From Clostridium sp. (GTDB taxonomy: Bacteria > Bacillota > Clostridia > Lachnospirales > Lachnospiraceae): a stretch of DNA of 64,000 bases. The first letter of the stretch is position 1. Each line of letters starts with the position of its first letter. The notes under the pieces are model-generated. The model had not been told where the DNA came from and searched no databases. It worked only from the letters and a program-made list of their open reading frames with translations. Location: the NCBI GenBank assembly GCA_023664605.1, contig JAMPFF010000001.1, positions 48,106-112,105 on the forward strand, in the 5' to 3' direction. Positions 16,729-26,007 of the stretch are shown here, in pieces. Both the position numbers and the translations under genes were made by a program.

Positions 16729-19700
16729 ATGGCAAAATTAGGGTTTGGCTTTCTTAGATTTCCCACAATTGAAGATGAACTTGACGAATTTGATTTGGAA
16801 AAAGTTCAAGCTATGGTAGATGAGTATATGAAAGGTGACTTCTGCTATTTTGACCTTCATCCAGGATATTTAAAAGGCAAGGCTGAAGAATTTCTTAGAA
16901 AATTCGTAGTAGAAAAGTATGACAGAAGCTCATTTATGGTCGCTAATAAAGTACCTCATTATGTGCAAAAAGAAGAAGACTATAATATCATTTTTAACAA
17001 TTCTCTAAAAACTTGTAACGTAACATATTTTGACTATTACCTTTTACATGCTCTTACAAAATCGAATGCTTCATTACATGAGAAACTGGGTGGATTTCGT
17101 TTTTTAAACAAATTAAAAGAACAGGGTTTAGTAAAAAAAATAGGATTTTTTTTCCATGATACCGCTGATGTTTTGGATGAAATATTAAGTAATCATCCAG
17201 AGATGGATTTTGTCCAATTACAGATTAACTATTTAGATTGGAATGACCCTGTCATCCAATCCAGAAAATGTTATGAAGTTGCAAGAAAACATAACAAACC
17301 TATATTTGTAATGGAACCAATAAAGGGCGGTTTTTTATCAAATCTAGATTATATAAAAGACCAATCTCTGCCAACGGCAAAACAGCTTGCTAAAATAGCA
17401 TTACAATTTGTATCGTCACTACAAGGAATTGATATTATCTTAAGCGGCATGAGTGAAGTTTGCCATATACAAGAGAATAGAATAACTCTCTCAAAAGATG
17501 AAGCAGATAACTCTTTACAAATAGAAGCATTAAGAGAAGTTATTAAAAAGAATAAACGTATTCAATGCACCGCTTGTAGATACTGTGAAAGGGAATGTCC
17601 TAAAAAAATATCAATTCCAGACATTATATCCTTATTGAACTCTTATGAACATGTGGGAGCGCATGATATCTCTTATATTTCAAGAGCCAAAATACTATAC
17701 AACGGCTTGATAACTGAAGAAAAAGGCAAAGCAAGCGAATGCATCAAATGTGGTAAGTGTGAAATAAACTGTCCGCAAAAACTTAAAATAAGAAAATATA
17801 TGAACGAGGCTAAAACGCTTTTTGAAATGGATTCAAATTCTCCAAGAAATTATTATACCAATGAAAGAAATGTACAAATCCTGATTTATTTATTAAAAGT
17901 CCATGGCATTCATAAACTTGTTATCAGCCCTGGCAGCGCTAATGTTGCCTTTTCATATAGTGTTCAATATGACGGAGATTTTGAAATATATTCTTGTGTA
18001 GATGAAAGATCTGCGGCTTATTTAGCATGTGGGCTTGCCGCAGAAACAGGCGAAGCTGTCGTTTTAAATTGTACAGGTGCAACTGCCTCAAGAAACTATT
18101 TCCCTGCCTTAACAGAAGCGTACTATAGAAAATTACCTATCCTAGCAATCACTGCCACACAATTTACCGGCAATATAGGAAACCTAATTCCACAGGTAAT
18201 TGACCGTTCTGTACAACCTAACGATATTGTAACATTAAGTGTTGACATTCCTATAGTCAAATCAGATGAAGACGAGTGGAATGCAGAAATAAAAATAAAT
18301 CAGGCATTACTTGAACTCAAAAGAGCTGTCGGGGGGGGACCGGTTCATATTAATCTTCAAACATCATGGACCTGTGATTTTTCAGTTAAGAAACTTCCAG
18401 AAGCCAGAATAATAGATAGGATTACAGTGGAAGATAATTTTCCCATACTTAATAGCCAGCATGTGGGAATATTTGTAGGTTCTCATTTAAAATGGGATAA
18501 AAAATTAACAGACAGCGTTGACGCATTCTGTGAAAGCCATAATGCAGTAGTTTTATATGACCATACAAGTAATTACCACGGAAAATATGGCGTTTTAGCA
18601 ACTATTATTTTAAGCAATGATATCCATGATTTAAATGATTTTGAATTACTAATTCACATAGGAAATACTTCAGGAGCATATTATCCTATAAAAACACAGG
18701 AAGTATGGCGAGTGAATCCGGATGGAGAAATCAGGGATACTTTCAAAAAATTAAAATTTGTTTTTGAAATGAAAGAAATAACCTTTTTTGAATCATATTG
18801 CCAAAATACAAGCGATACAAGCACTCATTTTGCAAAACAATGGCAAAATGAATATGAGCGACTAATTCACCAAATACCCGAACTTCCATTTTCAAATATA
18901 TGGGCTGCGCAACAAACTTCTAGTAAAATTCCATGTGAATCCGTCATTCATTTTGGGATTCTAAATTCATTAAGAAGTTGGAATTTTTTTGAGCTTCCCA
19001 AAACAGTTTACGGATATTGCAATACGGGCGGATTTGGTATTGATGGCTGTGTTTCCTCGTTAATAGGTGCATCTTTAGCCGATGCTAACAAGATATATTA
19101 TGGCATAGTGGGAGATTTAGCTTTCTTTTATGACATGAATTCACTTGGAAACAGACATATTTCCTCCAATATACGATTGATGATTATTAACAATGGCACC
19201 GGTGTAGAAATGAAACTTAAAAGAGCGGCAAATTTCCTTGAAAAATTTGGGAATGATGTTGATGATTTCATTGCTGCTAAAGGTCATTATGGGCAAAAGT
19301 CCAGCACTCTTATAAAAGACTATGTAACCAATCTAGGGTTTGAATATATGTGTGCTACAGATAAAGAAACATTTATGCAAGTTCTGGAACGATTTACATT
19401 AACCAGCATTACGGAAAAACCTATGGTGTTAGAACTATTTGTAAATGAGTTAGATGAATCTGCGGCACTCGATATGATAGAAAATATAGAAGCAAACAAA
19501 CAGAAAAAGAATTTTGACAATTTAGTTATTTCAAAAGAAAGAAAAACGGTAATCCATCCTCAATCACTGCATAATTCCGATAGCAAACAAAATGTTGTCG
19601 TATGGGGTCGGGGCGTTGCTTTTAAATCATACATAGACAAAGTTCAGGAAAAATGTCATGTCTCTTATGTATGTGATAATGATAATACCAAATGGGGTAA

Positions 19701-19890
19701 AAAAATATATGGAATTGAATGTATATCACCCCAAAAGCTATTAGAATTGGAAAATGTCTTTGTTGTCATTATGCTTAAAAATATTGACACCGCCTTTCAA
19801 GTAGGAAACCAACTATTAGATATGGGAATATCACATTTTGATAGCGTTTTTAATTTCCTACAGTACGACAGTTGGGAATGGTTCTTATAA
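16729..19890 (+). CDS. Four-part fusion: aldo/keto reductase, two 4Fe-4S motifs, MenD-like TPP enzyme, Rossmann-like module; phase-variable
   Basis: The protein has 1053 residues. Residues 1-270 form an aldo/keto reductase barrel (LGFGFLRFP, FDYYLLHAL, QLQINYLDW, EPIKGG). Two ferredoxin-type cysteine clusters follow near 280 (CTACRYCERECP) and 337 (CIKCGKCEINCP). Residues about 378-925 resemble thiamine-diphosphate enzymes of the MenD type: DERSAAYLACGLA, LNCTGATASRN, and GDLAFFYDMNSL...NNGTG near 794 for cofactor binding. The end (about 954-1053) is the island's shared module (VVVWGRGVAF, VCDNDNTKWG). It may decarboxylate or join a keto acid to an aldehyde to build an unusual sugar; inferred. 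A G8 tract at codon 534 keeps the frame. Confidence 0.85.
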   Translation: MAKLGFGFLRFPTIEDELDEFDLEKVQAMVDEYMKGDFCYFDLHPGYLKGKAEEFLRKFVVEKYDRSSFMVANKVPHYVQKEEDYNIIFNNSLKTCNVTYFDYYLLHALTKSNASLHEKLGGFRFLNKLKEQGLVKKIGFFFHDTADVLDEILSNHPEMDFVQLQINYLDWNDPVIQSRKCYEVARKHNKPIFVMEPIKGGFLSNLDYIKDQSLPTAKQLAKIALQFVSSLQGIDIILSGMSEVCHIQENRITLSKDEADNSLQIEALREVIKKNKRIQCTACRYCERECPKKISIPDIISLLNSYEHVGAHDISYISRAKILYNGLITEEKGKASECIKCGKCEINCPQKLKIRKYMNEAKTLFEMDSNSPRNYYTNERNVQILIYLLKVHGIHKLVISPGSANVAFSYSVQYDGDFEIYSCVDERSAAYLACGLAAETGEAVVLNCTGATASRNYFPALTEAYYRKLPILAITATQFTGNIGNLIPQVIDRSVQPNDIVTLSVDIPIVKSDEDEWNAEIKINQALLELKRAVGGGPVHINLQTSWTCDFSVKKLPEARIIDRITVEDNFPILNSQHVGIFVGSHLKWDKKLTDSVDAFCESHNAVVLYDHTSNYHGKYGVLATIILSNDIHDLNDFELLIHIGNTSGAYYPIKTQEVWRVNPDGEIRDTFKKLKFVFEMKEITFFESYCQNTSDTSTHFAKQWQNEYERLIHQIPELPFSNIWAAQQTSSKIPCESVIHFGILNSLRSWNFFELPKTVYGYCNTGGFGIDGCVSSLIGASLADANKIYYGIVGDLAFFYDMNSLGNRHISSNIRLMIINNGTGVEMKLKRAANFLEKFGNDVDDFIAAKGHYGQKSSTLIKDYVTNLGFEYMCATDKETFMQVLERFTLTSITEKPMVLELFVNELDESAALDMIENIEANKQKKNFDNLVISKERKTVIHPQSLHNSDSKQNVVVWGRGVAFKSYIDKVQEKCHVSYVCDNDNTKWGKKIYGIECISPQKLLELENVFVVIMLKNIDTAFQVGNQLLDMGISHFDSVFNFLQYDSWEWFL
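18331..18338 (+). repeat. Poly-G8 tract, gene in frame
   Basis: Eight G read GTC GGG GGG GGA CCG inside the MenD-like domain. Gain or loss of one base would leave the reductase and iron-sulfur part but destroy the TPP enzyme. Confidence 0.85.
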
Positions 19891-19899
19891 AAATACGCC

Positions 19900-19935
19900 A
19901 AACTATATGCTCCTTATGCTTGGAGCATATAGTTT
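19900..19935. terminator. Convergent hairpin between fusion gene and 19946 gene
   Basis: A perfect 14-bp stem (AAACTATATGCTCC and its complement) with an 8-nt loop. T-tracts on both sides are short, so termination strength is uncertain. Confidence 0.6.
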
Positions 19936-19945
19936 AAAAAATAGT

Positions 19946-20422
19946 TTACACTTCATATAAAACATCTTCCAATGAAATAATTTCACAATCCAGTTTTTTA
20001 GAAAGTTTCTGTTCAATTTCATCAAAAAAAGTAATAGCAGTAACTACTACCGCATCTACTTTCTCCAGTTCATCTTCCAAAGAAAAGACTTCAACATCAG
20101 CATAAATTGATTCACCCTTTTTATCAATGCCATATGCTACATGAATACTCGTATTTTTTAGTTCATCAAGCAAAGTTTCCCCTGCATAATGCATACCATA
20201 AATAGCAATATTCCTATAACCTTTTCTTTCAAAATAATCTGCAAGACATTTACCCTCCTGCTTTACCTTGACCCATTGATTCATCATAAGAAACAATGCT
20301 AAATGTTTATCTGACAAAGACTGGAGTTTATTTATTTTATCTGATGCCGCCTTTCCCGTTATCCCAACCCCAATTATCGTTCCTGCTAATGCTGACAATG
20401 TTGAAATTATTCCCTTTTTCAT
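19946..20422 (-). CDS. Small protein made mainly of the shared Rossmann-like module
   Basis: The protein has 158 residues. A hydrophobic N-terminal helix (about 5-24, glycine-rich) may be a membrane anchor. A short helical linker follows, and then from about residue 70 the module seen on many enzymes here: IAIYGMHYAGETLLDEL, VAYGIDKKGES, VDAVVVTAI. It is closest to the C-terminus of the GT2 at 35876-37114. No enzyme domain is attached. A binding or scaffold role is speculation. Confidence 0.65.
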   Translation of the reverse strand: MKKGIISTLSALAGTIIGVGITGKAASDKINKLQSLSDKHLALFLMMNQWVKVKQEGKCLADYFERKGYRNIAIYGMHYAGETLLDELKNTSIHVAYGIDKKGESIYADVEVFSLEDELEKVDAVVVTAITFFDEIEQKLSKKLDCEIISLEDVLYEV

Positions 20423-20439
20423 TATCCATTTTCCTCCTG

Positions 20440-21639
20440 CTATCTAATTTTTTCCCATATATGATGTCCAACATTATTCTCCTTTCGTTTAGGGGAACAA
20501 TTCTCTAAATGTTGGATAATATCTAATATATCATCCTTATCGTATTCAATCAATGTTTCATTTTTTTCCTGGCATTTCTGAGCAAATCTTTCAGCACTTT
20601 CTTTTTCTAAAATAATATCTACCAACTGCATAATATTGGTATCTGTATCTATGAGTAAGTACTGTCGTCTTTTATATGAATATAAAATAATATATCTTTC
20701 CCGGAAAACACAGTCAAAACAATTATCGCGATACCATATTCCTTCATCCGCATACTCGCTCTCCATATCGCAAACATTAACTTCATAAGTGTTTTTATTT
20801 ATACAAACTATCTTGTTTGCCGCATATGGAATAAACCATATCTTATCTTTAATCTTTACACTCCATCGAAACAAAGGATTTTTACATCTTATATCTTCTA
20901 TATTTTCAAATGCTTTTTCATTTTCAACCTCAAACTGCTCCTGTCCAATAGACGCAGGCATATTATAAACTGAAACCACTTCATTTCTTTCCTTATTCCA
21001 CCTTATAACCTCCTTTGTCTGTCCGGTTATCCAAAAATCGTCTCCATCATAACAAATTGTTTGCGCCATGATATCATACTTAATATTAAATTCCGTTATT
21101 CTTTTTGTTACAGTAGAAAATTCACAAATTAAATTCTGGGCTGGAATGGTAAAGTAAATATTGTTATTTACTACACAAACTTCACTGCTAATTCTGGTAA
21201 TTCCCAATTTCTGACTTTGGATATATGCACTGATAGAATATATACCTGTTACTGTCTTTTTTATAATATTTATTTCTATAATTTGTTCCAGACCAGCAGA
21301 AAATGCATAAATATTATCTCCACACCGACAAGCCATTCCAATAATGAACCGTACTTTATTCGGATTATCTAAAGCAATTTTACTTAATTTCTTATCCACA
21401 AGATGATATACCCAAATACATTCCCCGAAATCCGGAAATAAATATATCTCATCTCCTATTTTCATACAATACTGATTTACTCTAAATGCCATAATAGGCA
21501 CATCAGGAAAATCCGTAATAAACTCATATTTTTTTGTGCTAAAATCCACATAAAACAAAGCATTTATATTAACTCCCATCATCCAGGCGCCACTGTCGTC
21601 ACAAGCCATTCGGTCACACCACAAATTTTTCAGCTTCAT
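20440..21639 (-). CDS. Probable beta-propeller protein of unknown function
   Basis: The protein has 399 residues and no signal peptide. Recurrent strands of about 45-50 residues with patterns such as IYLFPDFGECIWVY, IYFTIPAQNLICEF and IWFIPYAANKIVCI suggest a beta-propeller of six or so blades. It lies directly after an FrhB-type iron-sulfur protein and before the small module gene. No catalytic motif is recognised. It may bind a glycan or partner protein; that is inference. Confidence 0.6.
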   Translation of the reverse strand: MKLKNLWCDRMACDDSGAWMMGVNINALFYVDFSTKKYEFITDFPDVPIMAFRVNQYCMKIGDEIYLFPDFGECIWVYHLVDKKLSKIALDNPNKVRFIIGMACRCGDNIYAFSAGLEQIIEINIIKKTVTGIYSISAYIQSQKLGITRISSEVCVVNNNIYFTIPAQNLICEFSTVTKRITEFNIKYDIMAQTICYDGDDFWITGQTKEVIRWNKERNEVVSVYNMPASIGQEQFEVENEKAFENIEDIRCKNPLFRWSVKIKDKIWFIPYAANKIVCINKNTYEVNVCDMESEYADEGIWYRDNCFDCVFRERYIILYSYKRRQYLLIDTDTNIMQLVDIILEKESAERFAQKCQEKNETLIEYDKDDILDIIQHLENCSPKRKENNVGHHIWEKIR

Positions 21640-21672
21640 TTACTCACCAAAACTTTCCCTTCTAATCTAAAA

Positions 21673-22803
21673 TTATCCCCTGTAATCCCTACATTTTTTC
21701 ATTTCTGTACTTAATATATCTATTGCATGCTTTCCCTTATGTAAATACTTATTATAAAACACTTCTCTATTTCTTATATCAAAACTAGACTTCCCATAAG
21801 CATTATTCAATTCCCACAATTTCTCTTGTAACACTTTTTTTATATAGAAATCATCTTTAACTGCTTCCATTAACTTCCGCCCCTTATTAGTATTAACATA
21901 AACTAAAGATGTTCCTTTATTATCATTAAATTTCTCTATATAGTCATCTACTGTCCAAAAATCCCCTATTGTCAAATCACTGTATCGGTTCATTCCTTTA
22001 AATTGACAATTATAGCAGCATTTTCTATCAATATATCCTTTCAAGAAGCCAAACATATATGGATTTTGTTTTTGCGTATCAACATATTGCGATCCATCCG
22101 AAAATTCTATTTTCATTCCGAAATTGCTCCAGCCCTCAAGGGATTTATCTCTGAAAGAAATATTTTTACACTTAGCATTTCTTTTTTCTTCCATCATTCT
22201 TACGAATTCACGCCAAATTTGGGGCGAAGGAACACCATGGCATATTAAATCTACTAAAAACAAATTTTCATAATCTTTTTCTAAAAATGTGTGCAGCCCA
22301 TATACTTGGCAAGGCGTTCCTACAAACAAAACCTGCTTTCCACTTTCAAGGATTCTTTGAATTTGCAAATAACATTTTCCCAAATCACTCTGCACATATT
22401 TTGACTTTGTCAGCTCACCAATTCTACTTGCATCATCAATGATAATATGTTTAACATACATCTCATTATCCAGGACAGCACCACATACTACTCCTCCCGA
22501 TTGCAATACGGAAAGAGCAAAACTGTAAAATACCCCCCCCGATGAACTTATTCTCCTGATTTTCTTAGAACGATGAATCATCCCTAAGACTTGAGGATAA
22601 AATTTCTGTCTTTTTACCTGCCGGGTCGGACATACCTTATAACATAGACCACATTGAACACATCTTTCCATATTGATGTTCGGATGTAAAAACCCCTCCG
22701 AATCCATTTTCATCTCTATGCACTTTTTAGGACAAATATTAACACAGGCTGTACATCCGACACATTTATTATAAGAAATTTCTCTGATGTTTCTACATTT
22801 CAT
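21673..22803 (-). CDS. Coenzyme F420 hydrogenase/dehydrogenase beta-subunit-like (FrhB) iron-sulfur protein, phase-variable
   Basis: The protein has about 376 residues. Two 4Fe-4S clusters start it (CVGCTACVNICPKKC and CVQCGLCYKVCP). The FrhB N- and C-terminal domains follow, with SSSGGVFYSFA, GTPCQVYGL and CHGVPSP. Such proteins are flavin/iron-sulfur electron carriers and often sit beside polysaccharide pyruvyl transferases in glycan loci, as here. The G8 tract 22533-22540 (codon about 88) encodes the SGG turn and is in frame. The ATG at 22803 has GAAAGGA at good spacing; an upstream ATG at 22824 overlaps the previous stop. Confidence 0.85.
   Translation of the reverse strand: MKCRNIREISYNKCVGCTACVNICPKKCIEMKMDSEGFLHPNINMERCVQCGLCYKVCPTRQVKRQKFYPQVLGMIHRSKKIRRISSSGGVFYSFALSVLQSGGVVCGAVLDNEMYVKHIIIDDASRIGELTKSKYVQSDLGKCYLQIQRILESGKQVLFVGTPCQVYGLHTFLEKDYENLFLVDLICHGVPSPQIWREFVRMMEEKRNAKCKNISFRDKSLEGWSNFGMKIEFSDGSQYVDTQKQNPYMFGFLKGYIDRKCCYNCQFKGMNRYSDLTIGDFWTVDDYIEKFNDNKGTSLVYVNTNKGRKLMEAVKDDFYIKKVLQEKLWELNNAYGKSSFDIRNREVFYNKYLHKGKHAIDILSTEMKKCRDYRG
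22533..22540 (-). repeat. Poly-G8 tract (coding strand), gene in frame
   Basis: Eight C on the plus strand. On the coding strand it reads TCG GGG GGG GTA within the conserved SSGG turn of the FrhB-like protein. Confidence 0.85.
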
Positions 22804-22823
22804 ATAGGATGATCCTTTCTTCA

Positions 22824-23844
22824 TTAACTATTTTCTTTCTTATAAATATACCAAGATTCAATAACATCACCATCTATCTGCTTATTTTCTGCCCCTATTC
22901 CCGGCACCATCGTATTCTTAAATTTGCAAATTAATTTCATCTTCCTTTTCCCAAAAATATCTTCAATCACTTTTTGCGGAAATATCCGCCATGTATTTGC
23001 CGGATTCTGTTCATTACTTAAAACACTTTCCGTCATAGTATCTTCCGTATGCATATCAAACACTACATATCCATCCTTTTTACATATCCGAATCATTTCC
23101 AGCAAATATCGATAAGCATTATCATAGGTAATTAAAGAAAATATATTGCTCGCAAATACTAAGTCCACAGACTCATCTGCCGTTGCTTTTAGACTTCTCC
23201 CGTCTGCTTCCTGACTCAACATCTGACAATATGGATATTGATAATTTTCGATAATATACTCTGCCAATTTCTTCTCTATTTCGTAGAATTCATACCTTGT
23301 CGGTTCAAATTTTTCAATCAGCTTAACCAAAATTCTTCCTGAACCAGGGCCAATCTCGCAAATACCCCCCCCCAGATAAATTTACTACTTCCGCAATTTT
23401 ATCAATAAGAACATCTGTTTTTACTCCTACGGCATTATAATGATTTTCATAATATTGAGCCAGCGTAATACCTTGTCTATGTGCATCATAAATCATAAAA
23501 GCAGGTGCATATAAATGATAGTAATGCTCCTCCCAGAACACATCCTCTATATTCTTATTATCCACATGCTTCTCATCTAATGATTTTATTATCTCTGTAA
23601 ATATAACATCATTTATACACGCTACCAGATAACAATAATCGTTCATCTTATCCGCATCCAGGTCTGTTATCTGCTGTATTCCTTCACCGGTGCGGTTATT
23701 ATCTACAATACAATATTCCTGCAGATGAAATTCCTGATTCAAAATTTCTTTTACTTTTTTTCCATAAACGCCAAATGGATAAATAATAATTTCTTTCTTC
23801 TTATCTAATGCTTTTTTCACTGCTTCTCTGATTCTTTCTTCCAT
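22824..23844 (-). CDS. SAM-dependent methyltransferase with N-terminal Rossmann-like module, frameshifted at a G9 tract (phase OFF)
   Basis: As sequenced the gene is split. The first frame (23844 to 23323) holds the shared module (IIIYPFGVYGKKVKEIL, CIVDNNRTG) and a linker, then reads through the tract into a short nonsense tail. The second frame (to 22824) holds the rest of a class I methyltransferase. With G8 in place of G9 the frames join and the methyltransferase motif I, ICEIGPGSGRILVKL, follows the tract immediately. The joined protein would have 339 residues. The start at 23844 has GAGGTGA upstream. The current allele should make no methyltransferase unless slippage occurs during transcription or translation. 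Confidence 0.85.
23365..23373 (-). repeat. Poly-G9 tract (coding strand), gene out of frame
   Basis: Nine C on the plus strand at codon about 157 of the methyltransferase. Loss of one base restores the reading frame through SAM motif I. Confidence 0.9.
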
Positions 23845-23855
23845 ACTCGGTCACC

Positions 23856-24926
23856 TCATACTTGTAATGCGTTTTTTAAATATCGCATAGATTTCTTACG
23901 TTCTACCGAAAGTTTTTTTTCAACGTCTGCATAATGAATTGTACTTTCGACAAAATCAATTTTCTCTCCCGGTTGAAAATAATTTTTGATTCCTAAAATT
24001 TCAAAAAGATTCTTTATTCTGCAATCATGGTCATAAACATCCTTATCATTAACAATGCGCTTTATGGCATAAAATTGTTTATGATAAATAATAGAAAACG
24101 CAGAACCATGGAAAGAGTCAGTTATAACCGCATCTGCATACCTAATCAATGATATAAATTCAGCAGGTCCGATATTCAACTTTCCTTCACCAACCGAATA
24201 TCCATCATTATTCTCCATAGTTATCCATACTATTTTTTTCCCAGTGTAATGTTTCCCTATCTGTGTGATACTGTCATCCAAACAACTTGTCTTCCCTATT
24301 ATATACATAATAATATACGGTGCTTTAATCAATCTTTTTGCACTCATCCGGTTCCAGTCTTTTCTATGGATTAACAAAGTAGGGTCAAGTACGGTCTCTA
24401 CTCTTCTATGTGCAATATCTTCAATAATATTACTTCCTGCCTTTTCTCTGGTAGACAAATATGAAATATCACCAATCCATTTAGCTACCCTTTTCTCATA
24501 AACAGGACTTGTTATGATATCATCACGTAACGACGGCGCATAAGCAATCTTCGGGATTTGAATCTTCGGAAAATTTAAGAAAAAGATTGAATTATAATCT
24601 TTTTCATACCAGATACAGTCACTCCCGCAGACTACTGCATCAGCATTCTGCAAAAGTTTCTCAAAAATATCCCTTTGATTAGCTCTTACCACAGGAAATT
24701 TCATATATCTTCTACGAAATACTTCAAACAATATTCCCCTGATGCCATATTGTCTTATATTATGCTTAAACCAGGAATCAAAATCTCGTTTTTCATCTTC
24801 ATAGGCTGCTGTAATACATTCAAATCCCAATTGGGAAATTGCTCTGTTTAACGCTACCGCTTGCAATGTCTCCCCATAGTTAAATCGAAACCTTCTGCAC
24901 TCTGTTATAATTACCACCTTTTTCAT
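23856..24926 (-). CDS. Polysaccharide pyruvyl transferase family protein
   Basis: The protein of 356 residues has the family layout: start with FNYGETLQAVALNRAI, AVVCGSDCIWYEKDY, IAYAPSLRDD, VLDPTLLIHRKDW, and the C-terminal ITDSFHGSAFSIIY motif. Members transfer pyruvyl ketals from phosphoenolpyruvate onto sugars. It lies 11 bp before the methyltransferase gene and close to the FrhB-like gene, the usual companion. Confidence 0.85.
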   Translation of the reverse strand: MKKVVIITECRRFRFNYGETLQAVALNRAISQLGFECITAAYEDEKRDFDSWFKHNIRQYGIRGILFEVFRRRYMKFPVVRANQRDIFEKLLQNADAVVCGSDCIWYEKDYNSIFFLNFPKIQIPKIAYAPSLRDDIITSPVYEKRVAKWIGDISYLSTREKAGSNIIEDIAHRRVETVLDPTLLIHRKDWNRMSAKRLIKAPYIIMYIIGKTSCLDDSITQIGKHYTGKKIVWITMENNDGYSVGEGKLNIGPAEFISLIRYADAVITDSFHGSAFSIIYHKQFYAIKRIVNDKDVYDHDCRIKNLFEILGIKNYFQPGEKIDFVESTIHYADVEKKLSVERKKSMRYLKNALQV

Positions 24927-24928
24927 GG

Positions 24929-26005
24929 CTATTTCTCCATTGCCTGCAAATATTGTATTGTTGTTCTAATATTCTCAACGGGCTGATCCGGTCCACCCGG
25001 CATATACAATAAATGCTTTTCAAAATATTCCGCATTTGCACAATCTGTTCGTTTTATAAAATATTCTGCCTTATGCAGACATGCTCCGGCAGGTCTGACC
25101 TGAATTTCCTTATTTTCCAAATATGTTCTGACCGCTTTTGCATCTTCACATAAAATATCCGGAGTATAAACCACCTCATCCTCTTTTGTCGGAATCATTT
25201 TAATCTGTTTCTGCTCCCTTAAGCCGTCTACATACATTTTATAGTTGGACTTACTTGCCGCTATTTTTTGCTGTATTTTATCAAGCTGTACCAAACCGAC
25301 AGATGCTAAAATATCAGTATACTTCAAATTAAATCCGGCTAATTGATAAAGATTGCTTTCAAAGATATTATCCATTCCCTGCATTTTCAACTTTTTCATT
25401 CTGGCATATAGTGCCTCATCATCTGTCGCAACAAATCCGCCCTGTGCCGTAGTCAGAATTTTAGTTACTGCAAAAGAATAACATGCAATGTCTGCGTCAC
25501 AACCTGCATAATTCCCCTCTGTTCCTGAACCCAATGCCTGACAGGCATCATCAATAATATAAATTCCGCTTCCTTTTAATTTTTCCCGTAATAATTTGGT
25601 ATCCGCCCTGCGTCCATTTAAGTGAACCGGAATAATAGCCTTCGTCTTCGGTGTAATTAAATCCATCACTCGTTCCACATCAAGTAATGGCGCGTCTTTT
25701 TTGGTATCCGCCAATATAACATCTGCGCCAAGTAATTTAGGCGCATGTCCTGTTGCTATAAAAGTAAAATCCGGAATAATTACTTCATCACCCGGCTTTA
25801 TGCCGATTCCCATCATCGCAAGTAAAACAGAGGAACTACCATTAGGAACACAGATTGCATATTTTCTTCCCAAAAATTCAGCTAATCTTTTCTCAAATTC
25901 CTTTACCTTAATTCCCTCGCTTAAATTACGCTCCATAATGCTGTCATACGCCGCCTGTGCTTCTTTTTCCCCAAGTGAAATATTCCATGTATTAATTTTC
26001 ATCAT
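24929..26005 (-). CDS. DegT/DnrJ/EryC1/StrS-family PLP sugar aminotransferase
   Basis: The protein has about 358 residues. Family features: PNGSSSVLLAMMGIGIKPGDEV, IPVHLNGRRAD, IIDDACQALGS, and the PLP-lysine stretch SFAVTKILTTAQGG. It would put an amino group on a keto-sugar nucleotide. It starts just after the stop of the HldE-like gene, with AAGGG before ATGATG at 26005/26002. A sugar-nucleotide dehydratase to feed it is not obvious among the neighbours; the epimerase genes at 29829 or 37221 are candidates. Confidence 0.9.
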   Translation of the reverse strand: MMKINTWNISLGEKEAQAAYDSIMERNLSEGIKVKEFEKRLAEFLGRKYAICVPNGSSSVLLAMMGIGIKPGDEVIIPDFTFIATGHAPKLLGADVILADTKKDAPLLDVERVMDLITPKTKAIIPVHLNGRRADTKLLREKLKGSGIYIIDDACQALGSGTEGNYAGCDADIACYSFAVTKILTTAQGGFVATDDEALYARMKKLKMQGMDNIFESNLYQLAGFNLKYTDILASVGLVQLDKIQQKIAASKSNYKMYVDGLREQKQIKMIPTKEDEVVYTPDILCEDAKAVRTYLENKEIQVRPAGACLHKAEYFIKRTDCANAEYFEKHLLYMPGGPDQPVENIRTTIQYLQAMEK

Positions 26006-26007
26006 AA

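Noticed and set aside
17140-17165. A and T homopolymer runs of about 8 in the fusion gene, and T9 near 59512
   Set aside because: Such runs are expected by chance in sequence this AT-rich and no frame break is seen at them.
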